A DNA stretch of 64,000 bases from an uncultured Pelagibacteraceae bacterium (lineage in GTDB: Bacteria > Pseudomonadota > Alphaproteobacteria > Pelagibacterales > Pelagibacteraceae), in NCBI GenBank assembly GCA_902517455.1, contig CABYCN010000001.1, positions 1-64,000 on the forward strand, given 5' to 3'. The position numbers were made by a program, and so were the translations under genes. Below the pieces are notes generated by a model that was given only the letters and a program-made list of their open reading frames with translations, was not told where the DNA came from and made no database searches. This document shows, one piece after another, positions 48,181 through 57,456 of this stretch. Numbering within the stretch: the stretch's first letter is position 1; the number at the start of each line of letters is the position of its first letter.

Positions 48181-50253
48181 ATGTCAGAATTTTTTTTAGA
48201 ACTTTTTAGTGAAGAGATTCCTGCTGGACTACAAAAGAACTTAAGAGAAAAAATTTTTGAGGATTTTAAAGTTTTATTTGAGAAAAAATCTTTAAAATCT
48301 AAAAAAAGTTTTTCTTTATCTTCTCCTAATAGATTAGTAATAGTTTTTGAGGGACTCAATAAACAGATAGAGATTAAGCCTAAAGAGATAAAAGGTCCAA
48401 AAACTAATGCTCCCGACATAGCCTTGGAGGGTTTTTTAAGATCAAACACAATTGAAAAAAAAGATTTATTAAAAAAAAAAACTGAAAAAGGTGAATTTTA
48501 CTTTTACAAAACGAAATCAGGCGTTTTAAAAACTCACAATTTACTTGCAGAATTCATTCCAAAAATTTTAGGTAATTATCAATGGAAAAAATCAATGAAA
48601 TGGGGTGAATTTGACTTAAATTGGGGAAGACCATTGAAATCGATTTTATCAATATTTGATAAAAAGATCGTTAGTTTTAAGTTTCATCATTTAATTTCCT
48701 CAAATTTAACTTTTATAGATAAAGATTTTGAAGAAAAGAAAAAATCTTTTGAAAATTTTAAGGTATACGAAAAATTTTTTGAAAAAATCGGGGTCTTCAT
48801 CAATCACAATAAAAGACAAAAGATCATTAATAGATCTTTCTCAAAAATATTGATTAAAAGAAAATTAAAGATTAATGAAAATCCTAAGCTTATTGATGAG
48901 GTAGTAAATTTAGTTGATAGTCCAAATATCTTATTATGTAAATTTGATCAAAAATTTTTACTGGTTCCCAAGGAGATTTTAACCTTGACTATGGAGTCTC
49001 ATCAAAAATATTTTCCAACCTTTAATTACAAAAATGAGATCACTAATGAATTTTTAATTGTAACTAATAAAAAAGATCAAAAAGGACTTATCAAAATTGG
49101 CAATGAAAGAGTAGTAGATGCAAGATTAAGTGATGCGGAATTTTTCTGGAACAAAGATAAATCACAAAACTTAGTAAAAAAAGTTTCAGAATTAAAATCA
49201 ATGAATTTTTTTAAAGGGCTTGGAACCTATTTTGATAAAGTACAACGTATGCGAAAACTTGGTGGAATGATTTCAGATGAATTATTAATCAGCAAAGAAA
49301 AAGTAGAATTGTCAGCCTCAATTTGTAAAACAGATTTGACATCTGACCTCGTAGATGAATACCCAGAACTTCAAGGTTTATTAGGGGGATATTTTTCCGA
49401 AAATCAAGGTTTTGATAAAGATATCTCTCAAGCAATAAGAGAGCAATATTTACCAATTGGTCTCGATTCTCAGGTTCCAAAAAAATCACTTAGCATAGCA
49501 TTATCTATTACTGACAAAATTGATTCTTTAGTAGGTTTTTTTGGCATTAATGAAAAACCAACAAGTTCAAAAGACCCTTTAGCATTGAGAAGAACTGCTT
49601 TAGGTATCATTAGAACTGTAATAGAAAATAATAAGAATTTAAAAATAACTGATCAATTAATTTATTCTTCACGTTTATATGAGGATCAAGGATATAATCT
49701 TGAAAATAAAGATTTACAAAAAGAATTACATTTTTTTTTAAAAGAAAGATTTAAATATTATTTAAAGGAAAAGGAAATTCGATACGATATAATTGATGCT
49801 ACTATGTCGTCAATTTCATTAAATAATTTATATTCTTCTTTTCAAAAAGCTAAATATCTTAACAAAGTTATAAATAATCAAATTGGTATAGATATAAACT
49901 CAAGTTACAAAAGGGCCTCGAGTATTTTAGATAATGAAATGAAAAATAACGAAATAGAGATCAATGACACAACTGATCCAAATATCTTTAAAAGTGATTT
50001 TGAAAAAAATTTATTTAAAAAAATTAATGAAATTAATAAATATTATTCTTCTATAAATGATGATGAAAATTATGAAAAATCGTTATCAATTTTAGCCGAA
50101 ACTAAAAAAGAAGTTTTTGAGTTTTTTGACAATGTAAAAGTAAATGAAGAAAATGAAACTCTAAGAAAAAACCGATTGGAACTCGTTAATTTGTTATGTA
50201 AAACGTTTCAAAATTATATAAATTTTCAATTCTTAAAAGCAAATAATGAATAA
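48181..50253 (+). CDS. glyS: Glycyl-tRNA synthetase beta subunit
   Basis: A 690-residue subunit that binds tRNA-Gly. It begins SEFFLELFSEEIPAGLQKNL, the GlyS signature, with EFFWNKDKSQNLV, the HD-type central domain near ELSASICKTDLTSDLVDEYPELQG, and a C-terminal anticodon-binding domain. It lies 1 bp after glyQ and overlaps ppdK by 8 bp, so the three are co-transcribed. Confidence 0.95.
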   Translation: MSEFFLELFSEEIPAGLQKNLREKIFEDFKVLFEKKSLKSKKSFSLSSPNRLVIVFEGLNKQIEIKPKEIKGPKTNAPDIALEGFLRSNTIEKKDLLKKKTEKGEFYFYKTKSGVLKTHNLLAEFIPKILGNYQWKKSMKWGEFDLNWGRPLKSILSIFDKKIVSFKFHHLISSNLTFIDKDFEEKKKSFENFKVYEKFFEKIGVFINHNKRQKIINRSFSKILIKRKLKINENPKLIDEVVNLVDSPNILLCKFDQKFLLVPKEILTLTMESHQKYFPTFNYKNEITNEFLIVTNKKDQKGLIKIGNERVVDARLSDAEFFWNKDKSQNLVKKVSELKSMNFFKGLGTYFDKVQRMRKLGGMISDELLISKEKVELSASICKTDLTSDLVDEYPELQGLLGGYFSENQGFDKDISQAIREQYLPIGLDSQVPKKSLSIALSITDKIDSLVGFFGINEKPTSSKDPLALRRTALGIIRTVIENNKNLKITDQLIYSSRLYEDQGYNLENKDLQKELHFFLKERFKYYLKEKEIRYDIIDATMSSISLNNLYSSFQKAKYLNKVINNQIGIDINSSYKRASSILDNEMKNNEIEINDTTDPNIFKSDFEKNLFKKINEINKYYSSINDDENYEKSLSILAETKKEVFEFFDNVKVNEENETLRKNRLELVNLLCKTFQNYINFQFLKANNE

Positions 50254-52912
50254 ACTTATTTTAAATTTTAATTCAAAAGTTACAAAAAAAATAAAAAACC
50301 CGAAAAATTTTTTAGGCGGTAAAGGTGCTAATTTATCTGAAATGGGCAGGATGGGTTTACCAGTACCACCTGGTTTCACTATATCAACAAAAGTTTGTGA
50401 AATATTTTATAAAGACAAAAAAAAATTAAACTTAAAATTAATTAGTCAAATTAAAAAAGAAATCAGGAAAGTAGAAAAAGATGTATACAAAAAATTTGGA
50501 GATTTAAAAAATCCTCTTCTTTTATCTGTAAGATCGGGAGCAAGAGTTTCAATGCCAGGTATGATGGATACAATTCTGAATCTTGGGCTTAATGACAAAA
50601 CTGTACTTGCATTGGCTAACAAAACGTCAAATGGAAGGTTTGCAAAAGACAGTTATAGAAGATTCATACAAATGTATGGCAGCGTTGTTATGGGTGTTGA
50701 GAGTTATCGTTTCGAGGAGTTAATAGAAAATTATAAATTAACTAAAGGCGTATTACTCGATACAGAATTAGATGAACAAGACTGGGATGGTTTAATTATA
50801 GATTTTAAAAATTTGGTTAACCAAAAATCTAAAGAAGAGTTTCCACAAGATGTTTATAAACAATTATTTGGAGCTATAGGTGCAGTATTTTTATCTTGGG
50901 AAAGTAATAGATCAAAAGTTTATAGAAAATTAAATCAAATTCCATCAGAGTGGGGTACGGCAGTTAATGTTCAATCTATGGTATTTGGAAATATGGGAGA
51001 TGATTGTGCGACTGGTGTAGTATTTACAAGAAACCCATCGGATGGCTCAAATAACATTTACGGAGAATATCTTATCAACGCTCAAGGCGAGGATGTAGTG
51101 GCTGGTACTAGAACACCTCAATACATAACAAAAAAAGCAAAGAATGAAGCAAAAGTTAGTGATGCTTCAATGGAGGAGTCGATGCCAAAAGTTTATTCAA
51201 AGTTATATAAAATTTTAAAAAAACTTGAGAAACATTATAAAGATATGCAAGACGTAGAATTTACAGTTGAAAGTGAAAAACTTTGGATATTACAAACTCG
51301 CTCAGGTAAACGAACATCAAAATCTGCAGTTAAGATAGCTGTCGATATGGTTAAAGAAAAGCTAATTTCAAAAAAAGATGCTGTTTTAAGAATTGATCCA
51401 AATTCACTTGATACTTTATTACATCCAACTTTAGACGAAAAAAGTTCAATTGATTTAATTGCGAATGGATTGCCTGCCTCTCCCGGTGCTGCCAGTGGAA
51501 AAGTAGTTTTTTCCTCTGAAGATGCTGAAAGATTAAATGATATGATGCAAGATACTATACTTGTTAGAATAGAAACATCACCAGAGGATATTCAAGGTAT
51601 GCATGCTGCTAAGGGAATTTTAACAGCTAGGGGTGGCATGACTAGTCATGCTGCGGTAGTTGCAAGAGGAATGGGAAGACCCTGTGTTTCTGGCTCTAGT
51701 GAAATTGAAATTAATTATGAAAAAAAGATATTTAAAACATCATCAGTTGAAGTTAAAGAAGGTGAGATTATCACAATAGATGGCTCAACTGGAAGAGTCA
51801 TTCTAGGAAATGTGCCAACAGTAAAACCAGAAATTTCAGGAGACTTTTCAAAATTAATGGGATGGGCAGATAATATAAGAAAATTAAAGGTTAGAACAAA
51901 TTCTGAAACTCCAATTGATACAAAGATCGCAAGAGAATTTGGAGCGGAGGGAATCGGGCTATGCAGAACAGAACATATGTTTTTCGAAGAAGAAAGGATT
52001 TTATCCGTTAGAGAAATGATATTATCAAAAACTCAAGAGGATAGAGCTAAAGCTTTAGAAAAACTTTTGCCACACCAGAAAAAAGATTTTATGGAAATAT
52101 TTAAGATTATGCACGGCCTTCCAGTTACTGTGAGATTGCTAGATCCTCCTCTTCACGAATTTTTACCTAAGTCCGATAAAGAAATATCTGAAATTTCAAA
52201 AATTGTAAATGTAGACTTAAAAGAGGTTAAGTCAAGAATAGACGAACTTCATGAGCAAAATCCAATGTTGGGTCATAGAGGTTGTAGATTAGGAATCTCT
52301 TTTCCTGAAATTTACGAGATGCAGTGTAGAGCGATTTTTGAAGCTTTGACAGATCTCAAAAAGACCAAGCAAAAATCGGCTTTTCCAGAAATAATGATAC
52401 CACTTGTCTCAACTGAAGCAGAAATAAGAATAATGAAAAATCTTGTGATAAATGTCGCAAAAAAAATTCAACAAGAAAATAACATGAAAATTAATTTTTT
52501 GGTGGGAACAATGATAGAATTACCTCGAGCAGCAATCAAAGCAAAAGATATTGCTAAGCATGCAGAATTTTTTAGTTTTGGAACTAATGATTTAACTCAA
52601 ACTACTTTTGGGATTAGTAGAGATGATAGTGGAAAATTTTTAAATGATTATATAGATAATAAAATTTTTTCCATAGATCCGTTTATTTCAATTGATGATG
52701 GAGTTCAAGATTTAATTGAAATAGCAGTAAATAAAGCAAAAAAACAAAATAAAAATATTAAACTAGGAATTTGTGGTGAACACGGAGGTGATCCAAAAAG
52801 CATTATTTTCTGTTCAAAAACAGGTTTACATTATGTATCATGTTCACCTTATAGGGTTCCTATAGCAAGATTAGCCGCAGCACAAGCGGAGCTGAAAAAA
52901 AATAAAAAATAA
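50246..52912 (+). CDS. ppdK: Pyruvate, phosphate dikinase
   Basis: An 888-residue enzyme interconverting pyruvate, ATP and phosphate with PEP, AMP and pyrophosphate. The N-terminal nucleotide domain has GGKGANLSEMGRMGLPVPPGF, the central swivelling domain has the phosphohistidine motif GGMTSHAAVVARGMGRPCV, and the C-terminal PEP domain has GLCRTEHMFF and SFGTNDLTQTTFGISRDD. It allows PEP formation for gluconeogenesis. The first copy of a 27-bp hairpin repeat starts 6 bases after its stop and may be its terminator. Confidence 0.96.
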   Translation: MNKLILNFNSKVTKKIKNPKNFLGGKGANLSEMGRMGLPVPPGFTISTKVCEIFYKDKKKLNLKLISQIKKEIRKVEKDVYKKFGDLKNPLLLSVRSGARVSMPGMMDTILNLGLNDKTVLALANKTSNGRFAKDSYRRFIQMYGSVVMGVESYRFEELIENYKLTKGVLLDTELDEQDWDGLIIDFKNLVNQKSKEEFPQDVYKQLFGAIGAVFLSWESNRSKVYRKLNQIPSEWGTAVNVQSMVFGNMGDDCATGVVFTRNPSDGSNNIYGEYLINAQGEDVVAGTRTPQYITKKAKNEAKVSDASMEESMPKVYSKLYKILKKLEKHYKDMQDVEFTVESEKLWILQTRSGKRTSKSAVKIAVDMVKEKLISKKDAVLRIDPNSLDTLLHPTLDEKSSIDLIANGLPASPGAASGKVVFSSEDAERLNDMMQDTILVRIETSPEDIQGMHAAKGILTARGGMTSHAAVVARGMGRPCVSGSSEIEINYEKKIFKTSSVEVKEGEIITIDGSTGRVILGNVPTVKPEISGDFSKLMGWADNIRKLKVRTNSETPIDTKIAREFGAEGIGLCRTEHMFFEEERILSVREMILSKTQEDRAKALEKLLPHQKKDFMEIFKIMHGLPVTVRLLDPPLHEFLPKSDKEISEISKIVNVDLKEVKSRIDELHEQNPMLGHRGCRLGISFPEIYEMQCRAIFEALTDLKKTKQKSAFPEIMIPLVSTEAEIRIMKNLVINVAKKIQQENNMKINFLVGTMIELPRAAIKAKDIAKHAEFFSFGTNDLTQTTFGISRDDSGKFLNDYIDNKIFSIDPFISIDDGVQDLIEIAVNKAKKQNKNIKLGICGEHGGDPKSIIFCSKTGLHYVSCSPYRVPIARLAAAQAELKKNKK

Positions 52913-52917
52913 TTTGG

Positions 52918-52944
52918 AGGGGCGTTCTGTTGCCAGGTGCCCCG
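52918..52944. repeat. 27-bp perfect direct repeat, copy A (hairpin; likely terminator)
   Basis: Identical over 27 bases to copy B at 53182-53208. It forms a hairpin: an outer GGGGC/GCCCC stem and an inner CTG/CAG stem. On the plus strand the stem is followed by AAC and six T residues, so it could terminate ppdK; on the minus strand T-rich sequence follows within 10 bases, so it could also end the small gene and the tmRNA transcript. Only this copy has the T-runs of a terminator. Confidence 0.9.
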
Positions 52945-52954
52945 AACTTTTTTA

Positions 52955-53149
52955 TTATATTACATTATCTTTAAAATCATCGAATGCGTAAATTAAATTT
53001 GCTATTGAAAAAATTAAAAGCCCATGGTGCGCTGCAAATCCATCAAATGCATGTATTCCCATTTCAAAAGATATTTCTACTAGACAAGATGCGCACAAAA
53101 GTAAAGTTACTACAATCATTATTATTTTATGAATTTTAGTTTTTATCAT
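52955..53149 (-). CDS. Small membrane protein of unknown function, between two direct repeats
   Basis: A 64-residue frame with two hydrophobic segments (about residues 9-24 and 42-55) joined by a loop rich in His, Phe and Asp (HAFDGFAAHHG), with a basic start MIKTKIHK and an acidic end. The basic start is consistent with the N-terminus on the cytoplasmic side. I do not recognise it. It fills most of the 237 bp between the two copies of the repeat. No strong ribosome site or promoter is evident, and a chance frame cannot be excluded, but the tidy two-helix layout argues for a real gene. Confidence 0.5.
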   Translation of the reverse strand: MIKTKIHKIIMIVVTLLLCASCLVEISFEMGIHAFDGFAAHHGLLIFSIANLIYAFDDFKDNVI

Positions 53150-53181
53150 ATTGTTTCCATATTATTTGTTATTGTTTGACA

Positions 53182-53208
53182 AGGGGCGTTCTGTTGCCAG
53201 GTGCCCCG
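53182..53208. repeat. 27-bp perfect direct repeat, copy B (3' hairpin of tmRNA)
   Basis: On the minus strand this is the hairpin that closes the coding piece of the tmRNA (GGGGCACCTGGCAACAG...GCCCC with a GCAA tetraloop). The identical sequence recurs 264 bp downstream as copy A. Unlike copy A, it is not followed by a T-run on either strand. Confidence 0.9.
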
Positions 53209-53442
53209 GACCCCGTTTACTTAATTAACATTGTTAATTAAGCAGCAAGTGCATAACTTTCGTTAGCAATTATAAATTAGCCCGTTGCGGTGGAACAATT
53301 CCGAACGAAAGAATAGCCTTTAGTCACCCGTCGAATCTAGTTCACCCCCATAAGTTGTAAATGGTGGAGGTGGTGGGTACTGCCCCCACGTCCGCAATGG
53401 TTATTACGAAATTCGTTTATCGTCGTAGTTGGCAAGCCAACT
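53183..53442 (-). ncRNA. ssrA: tmRNA, circularly permuted two-piece form; tag ANESYALAA
   Basis: Reading the minus strand, the acceptor piece comes first and ends in CACCTCC-A-CCA at 53362, with a GTGGG/CCCAC T-arm. A 12-base spacer (53350-53361) follows, then the coding piece starting GGGGGTG at 53349 and continuing with the conserved GATTCGACGGG. The two ends pair as a 7-bp acceptor stem that contains the G3-U70 pair recognised by alanyl-tRNA synthetase. The tag frame at 53267-53238 reads ANESYALAA then TAA, inside which a 10-bp TTAATTAAC hairpin begins. The GGCTATT and AATAACC segments pair as helix 2. Outer ends are approximate; the upstream GTTGGC/GCCAAC hairpin may mark the acceptor-piece start. 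Confidence 0.93.
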
Positions 53443-53483
53443 CTATTAATATAAAAACAATTACAAGAGATTCAATAAAAATC

Positions 53484-54431
53484 ATGAAATTAACTAAAGA
53501 ACAATCAAAAGAGATTAAAGATCAACAATCTCAACAAAATTCAACAAAAAGAGTCACGGTTCCTGAGCTTGAAAAAATTCTTTATGAAGCAATGCCAGCT
53601 CTTGATCATGGATTTGTGAGGGTGGTAGATTACATGGGTGATGATACATCAATTGTTCAGTCTGCAAGGGTCTCATACGGAAAAGGGACCAAACAAGTCT
53701 CGTCAGATGCTGGGCTTATTAAATATTTGATGAGGCATTGGCATAGCACTCCATTTGAGATGTGCGAAATAAAGTATCATGTAAAACTACCAATATTTAT
53801 AGCTCGACAGTGGATTAGACATAGAACAGCAAATGTTAATGAATACTCAGCAAGATATTCTATTTTGGATAAAGAATTCTATTTACCCACAGCAGAAAAT
53901 TTAGCAGCTCAATCCTCAATCAACAGACAAGGAAGAGGTGATGTGATTGAAGGGGAACAAGCCAAAGAAGTTTTAGAGCTTTTGAAAAATGATGCTGAAA
54001 GAACCTATGATAATTATGAAATGATGCTCAATGAGAGATTTGATGGGTCTACGATTGATGAAAATAAAAAAGGCTTAGCAAGAGAGCTGGCAAGAATGAA
54101 CTTAACTTTAAATACTTATACCCAGTGGTATTGGAAAACAGATTTGCTGAATTTAATGAATTTTTTGAGATTAAGAGCTGACAGTCACGCTCAATATGAA
54201 ATTAGAGTTTATGCAGATTTAATGTTAGACACTGTAAAAAAATGGGTTCCTATTACTTATGATGCATTTATGGATTATAGGGTTGGCGGAACAGAAGTTT
54301 CTGCTAAAGGAAAGCTAATTATTCAAAAACTAATTAAAGGTGAGAAAGTTGATGCAGAAAACTCAGGATTATCTAAGAGAGAGTGGAATGAGCTTATGAT
54401 TGCTTTTGATCTTAAAGATAGGTTGATTTAA
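53484..54431 (+). CDS. thyX: FAD-dependent thymidylate synthase ThyX
   Basis: A 315-residue enzyme making dTMP with FAD and methylene-tetrahydrofolate. The ThyX motif RHR-x7-S is present as [15 protein letters not shown]. The frame could extend 41 codons further upstream, but that part lies across the tmRNA acceptor piece, so I set the start at the ATG at 53484 ([12 protein letters not shown]). The 3' end overlaps the mrp end on the opposite strand by 20 bp. ThyX is the usual enzyme in SAR11. Confidence 0.93.
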   Translation: MKLTKEQSKEIKDQQSQQNSTKRVTVPELEKILYEAMPALDHGFVRVVDYMGDDTSIVQSARVSYGKGTKQVSSDAGLIKYLMRHWHSTPFEMCEIKYHVKLPIFIARQWIRHRTANVNEYSARYSILDKEFYLPTAENLAAQSSINRQGRGDVIEGEQAKEVLELLKNDAERTYDNYEMMLNERFDGSTIDENKKGLARELARMNLTLNTYTQWYWKTDLLNLMNFLRLRADSHAQYEIRVYADLMLDTVKKWVPITYDAFMDYRVGGTEVSAKGKLIIQKLIKGEKVDAENSGLSKREWNELMIAFDLKDRLI

Positions 54432-55236
54432 TTTTATTAGCAAAATTTAGATATATTTTTGAAATTTCATGAAAAGGATTCGTTACAACTATAGGCCTTC
54501 CTTCATCACTATATTTTCCAATATCAGGATTAATTGGTATTTCTCCCAAAAATTCTTTTTTAAATTTCTCTGCTGTCCTTTTAACTCCACCTTCTCCAAA
54601 AATTTTGTATTTTTTTCCATCGTCTCCAACAAAAAAACTCATGTTATCAACTAGACCTAAAATCCTCACTCCAAGTTTATCAAACATCTTAATTCCTCTA
54701 ACGACGTCTAATAAGGCAACCTCTTGAGGTGTTGAAACTATAATTACTCCATCCATTTTAATTTCTTGAGAAAAAGTTAATTGCGTATCTCCAGTCCCTG
54801 GAGGCATATCCACAATTATAAAATCTAAATCTTTCCAATTAACTTTTTGTGTAAAAGTTTTGATTGCACTCGTCACCATTGGCCCTCGCCATATCATGGG
54901 TGTTTGTTGATCTGCCAAAAAACCAATAGACATACACTGGATATCATACTTAGTTAGTGGCTCAAGTTTTTGTCCATCACTTTTAGGTTTTTCATTTATT
55001 CCAAGCATTTTAGGCACAGAAGGTCCGTAAATATCTGCATCTAACAGTCCAACTTTACATCCAACATTCTTCAATGCCAGGGCTAGATTTGTTGCAAAAG
55101 TAGATTTTCCAACTCCACCTTTTGCACTAGAAATCGCTATGGTAAATTTTGTTCCATTGATTGGATTTTTCTCAGGGGTTTTTTTGCTTAATTTAGCACG
55201 CATTGCGTCACTAAATTCTGGTTTTTCTTTTGGCAT
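54412..55236 (-). CDS. apbC: Mrp/ApbC family iron-sulfur cluster carrier ATPase
   Basis: A 274-residue P-loop ATPase with the deviant Walker [18 protein letters not shown] (about 37-53) and [13 protein letters not shown]. Family members load or carry Fe-S clusters. The CxxC pair that holds the bridging cluster in E. coli Mrp is missing; the matching stretch reads [20 protein letters not shown]. The N-terminal DUF59 domain of full-length Mrp is also absent, so this is a short form. How it would hold a cluster is unclear. Confidence 0.88.
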   Translation of the reverse strand: MPKEKPEFSDAMRAKLSKKTPEKNPINGTKFTIAISSAKGGVGKSTFATNLALALKNVGCKVGLLDADIYGPSVPKMLGINEKPKSDGQKLEPLTKYDIQCMSIGFLADQQTPMIWRGPMVTSAIKTFTQKVNWKDLDFIIVDMPPGTGDTQLTFSQEIKMDGVIIVSTPQEVALLDVVRGIKMFDKLGVRILGLVDNMSFFVGDDGKKYKIFGEGGVKRTAEKFKKEFLGEIPINPDIGKYSDEGRPIVVTNPFHEISKIYLNFANKIKSTYL

Positions 55237-55250
55237 TTTTAGATCTTAAC

Positions 55251-55278
55251 TTGTTTTTCTTCATAAAGACATTATATA
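55251..55278 (+). promoter_or_regulatory. Candidate hflK promoter, nearly leaderless
   Basis: TTGTTT (55251-55256) and TATATA (55273-55278) are 16 bp apart; the hflK ATG is at 55288, nine bases after the -10 box, so a leader of only two or three bases is predicted. The alternative -10 TATAGA (55275-55280) would give a leaderless message. Confidence 0.4.
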
Positions 55279-55287
55279 GATTGCCGT

Positions 55288-56391
55288 ATGTCAGATGATT
55301 TTAGGCAAAGAGGTGGAAGCCCTTGGGGAAGCCCCCCGGGAGGTGGAAGTGGTAATGGCTCAGGAAGAGGCCCAACACCACCAGATATTGAAAAAATTAT
55401 AAGAGAATTTCAAGAAAAAATTAGAAAATTTTTACCAGGAAACGGTTCTTCTGGAGGCAAACAAGCTATTTTAGTTTTAATTATTCTAGGTTTCATATGG
55501 TTAGCAAGTGGACTTTATAGAGTTTTACCAGATGAACAAGGAGTTGTTCTAAGATTTGGTAAGTTTGTAAAAACGACACAACCTGGATTAAATTATCACA
55601 TACCTTTTCCAGTTGAGTCAGTGCTTACACCAAAAGTTACAAAAGTTAACAGAATAGATATTGGTTTTAGGTCAGAGAGGGATAGCGGATTTTCTTCTTC
55701 AGGAGGGGTAGCAGATGTACCACAAGAAAGCTTAATGCTTACTGGAGACGAAAATATAGTAAACATAGATTTTTCAGTTTTTTGGGTAATTAAAGATGCA
55801 GGAAATTTTTTATTCAAGATCCAAGATCCGGAGGGTACCGTTAAAGCTGCAGCTGAAACAGCAATGAGAGAGGTGATTGCTAGATCTAATATTCAACCTA
55901 TTTTAACAGAGGGTAGATCAGTAATAGAGACTGATACACAAGAAATAATCCAAAAAATTTTAGATGAATATACTAGTGGAATTCAAATTACTCAGGTTCA
56001 AACCCAAAAAGCTGATCCACCAGATCAAGTTATTGATGCATTTAGAGATGTTCAAGCTGCAAGAGCTGATATGGAGAGATCAAAAAACGAGGCTGAAGCT
56101 TATGCTAATGATGTAATTCCAAGAGCAAGAGGAGAAGCACAAAAAATTCTTCAAGCCGCAGAGGCTTACAAAAAAGAGGTTGTTGCGAAAGCAGAAGGTG
56201 AAGCAAGTAGGTTTTTGGCAATCTATAACGAATATAAATTGGCTAAATCAGTAACTCAAGAAAGAATGTACTTAGAAACTATGGAAAAAGTTTTGGCTGA
56301 TATTGATAAAGTAATTATTGAGAAAAATGCAGGCTCAGGTGTTGTACCTTACCTTCCATTACCTGAATTAAAAAAGAAAGCGACTAATTAA
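55288..56391 (+). CDS. hflK: Membrane protease regulator HflK
   Basis: A 367-residue SPFH/band-7 protein that forms a complex with HflC around FtsH. A glycine- and serine-rich N-terminal part (to about 65) precedes one membrane helix (about 60-77), then the SPFH domain with DEQGVVLRFGK, TQPGLNYHIPFPVE and a coiled-coil tail. The family GGSG-rich start is typical of HflK. It is separated from hflC by no bases (TAA-ATG). Confidence 0.93.
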   Translation: MSDDFRQRGGSPWGSPPGGGSGNGSGRGPTPPDIEKIIREFQEKIRKFLPGNGSSGGKQAILVLIILGFIWLASGLYRVLPDEQGVVLRFGKFVKTTQPGLNYHIPFPVESVLTPKVTKVNRIDIGFRSERDSGFSSSGGVADVPQESLMLTGDENIVNIDFSVFWVIKDAGNFLFKIQDPEGTVKAAAETAMREVIARSNIQPILTEGRSVIETDTQEIIQKILDEYTSGIQITQVQTQKADPPDQVIDAFRDVQAARADMERSKNEAEAYANDVIPRARGEAQKILQAAEAYKKEVVAKAEGEASRFLAIYNEYKLAKSVTQERMYLETMEKVLADIDKVIIEKNAGSGVVPYLPLPELKKKATN

Positions 56392-57261
56392 ATGAAAACA
56401 GGAAAAATTATTGCCGGAATAATTGTTTTACTTGCAGCTACGGCATTCTTTTCAATTTTTATAGTTAAAGAAGTAAATCAAGCTATTGTTCTCCAGTTTG
56501 GTGACCCTAAAAGAATTATTTCTAAACCTGGACTAAATTTTAAGATCCCATTTATACAAAACGTAGTTTTTTTAGATAAAAGAATTTTAAACTTAGATAC
56601 TCCACCAGAGGAAGTTATTGCTTCTGATCAAAAAAGACTAATCGTAGACGCTTTTGCAAGATTTCAAATTATTGATCCTCTAAAATTTTATATTTCAGTG
56701 GGAAATGAAAGAGTTGCAAGATCTAGATTAGCAACAATTATAAATTCTCGTATAAGAAACGTTTTAGGTCAACAGGAACTTCAGACACTTTTATCGGAAG
56801 ATCGAACCAAGCAAATGGCTTTAATTCAAGAGGGTGTAAATAATGAAGCTGAGAATTTTGGTATCAAAATTAATGATGTAAGAATTAAAAGGGCAGACTT
56901 ACCTCAAGCTAACAGTGATGCAATTTTTAGAAGAATGCAGACAGAAAGAGAGAGAGAAGCAAAAGAATTTAGAGCAAGAGGAGCAGAGATGGCTGTAACC
57001 ATCACCTCAACTGCAGATAAAGAAGTGACCGTAATACTAGCTGATGCTCAAAAAAAATCAGAAATAATGAAGGGTGAAGGGGATGGTAAAAGAAATAATA
57101 TTTTTGCTGGTGCTTTTGGTCAAGATCCTGAATTTTTTGCATTCTATAGAGCTATGCAAGCTTATGAAAAAGCTTTAATTGGTGGTGAAACATCATTGAT
57201 ATTATCGCCAGATAGTGAATTTTTTAAATTTTTTGGAAATATCAAGCCTGAGTCAAATTAA
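56392..57261 (+). CDS. hflC: Membrane protease regulator HflC
   Basis: A 289-residue SPFH protein with one N-terminal membrane helix (about 6-24), VNQAIVLQFGDPKRIISKPGLNFKIPF, and the family RMQTEREREAKEFRARGAE segment. It partners HflK in regulating FtsH proteolysis. It starts on the base after the hflK stop codon. Confidence 0.94.
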   Translation: MKTGKIIAGIIVLLAATAFFSIFIVKEVNQAIVLQFGDPKRIISKPGLNFKIPFIQNVVFLDKRILNLDTPPEEVIASDQKRLIVDAFARFQIIDPLKFYISVGNERVARSRLATIINSRIRNVLGQQELQTLLSEDRTKQMALIQEGVNNEAENFGIKINDVRIKRADLPQANSDAIFRRMQTEREREAKEFRARGAEMAVTITSTADKEVTVILADAQKKSEIMKGEGDGKRNNIFAGAFGQDPEFFAFYRAMQAYEKALIGGETSLILSPDSEFFKFFGNIKPESN

Positions 57262-57269
57262 ATTTTTAA

Positions 57270-57455
57270 ATGAATGAGATGATCATAGCTTTTGGTCTAT
57301 TTCTATTTATTGAGGGTATTTTATATGCAATATTTCCATCGAGAATGAAAAGTATGCTTAAAAGATTAGAATTAATAAAAGAAAGTCAATTAAGAACTGG
57401 TGGATTAATTTTTGCAATAATAGGATTTGCTATAATTTACTATATAAAGAGTTAA
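57270..57455 (+). CDS. DUF2065 small membrane protein
   Basis: A 61-residue protein with two hydrophobic helices (about 4-20 and 45-59) joined by a basic loop with PSRMKSMLKRL, the DUF2065 pattern. The gene is routinely found after hflC in proteobacteria. Its role is not known, though the position suggests membrane protein quality control. It lies 8 bp after hflC and 1 bp before the protease gene. Confidence 0.85.
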   Translation: MNEMIIAFGLFLFIEGILYAIFPSRMKSMLKRLELIKESQLRTGGLIFAIIGFAIIYYIKS

Positions 57456-57456
57456 A

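Noticed and set aside
53361-53483. N-terminal extension of thyX by 41 codons
   Set aside because: It would translate the complement of the tmRNA acceptor piece and gives residues unlike ThyX; the internal ATG at 53484 yields a normal start.
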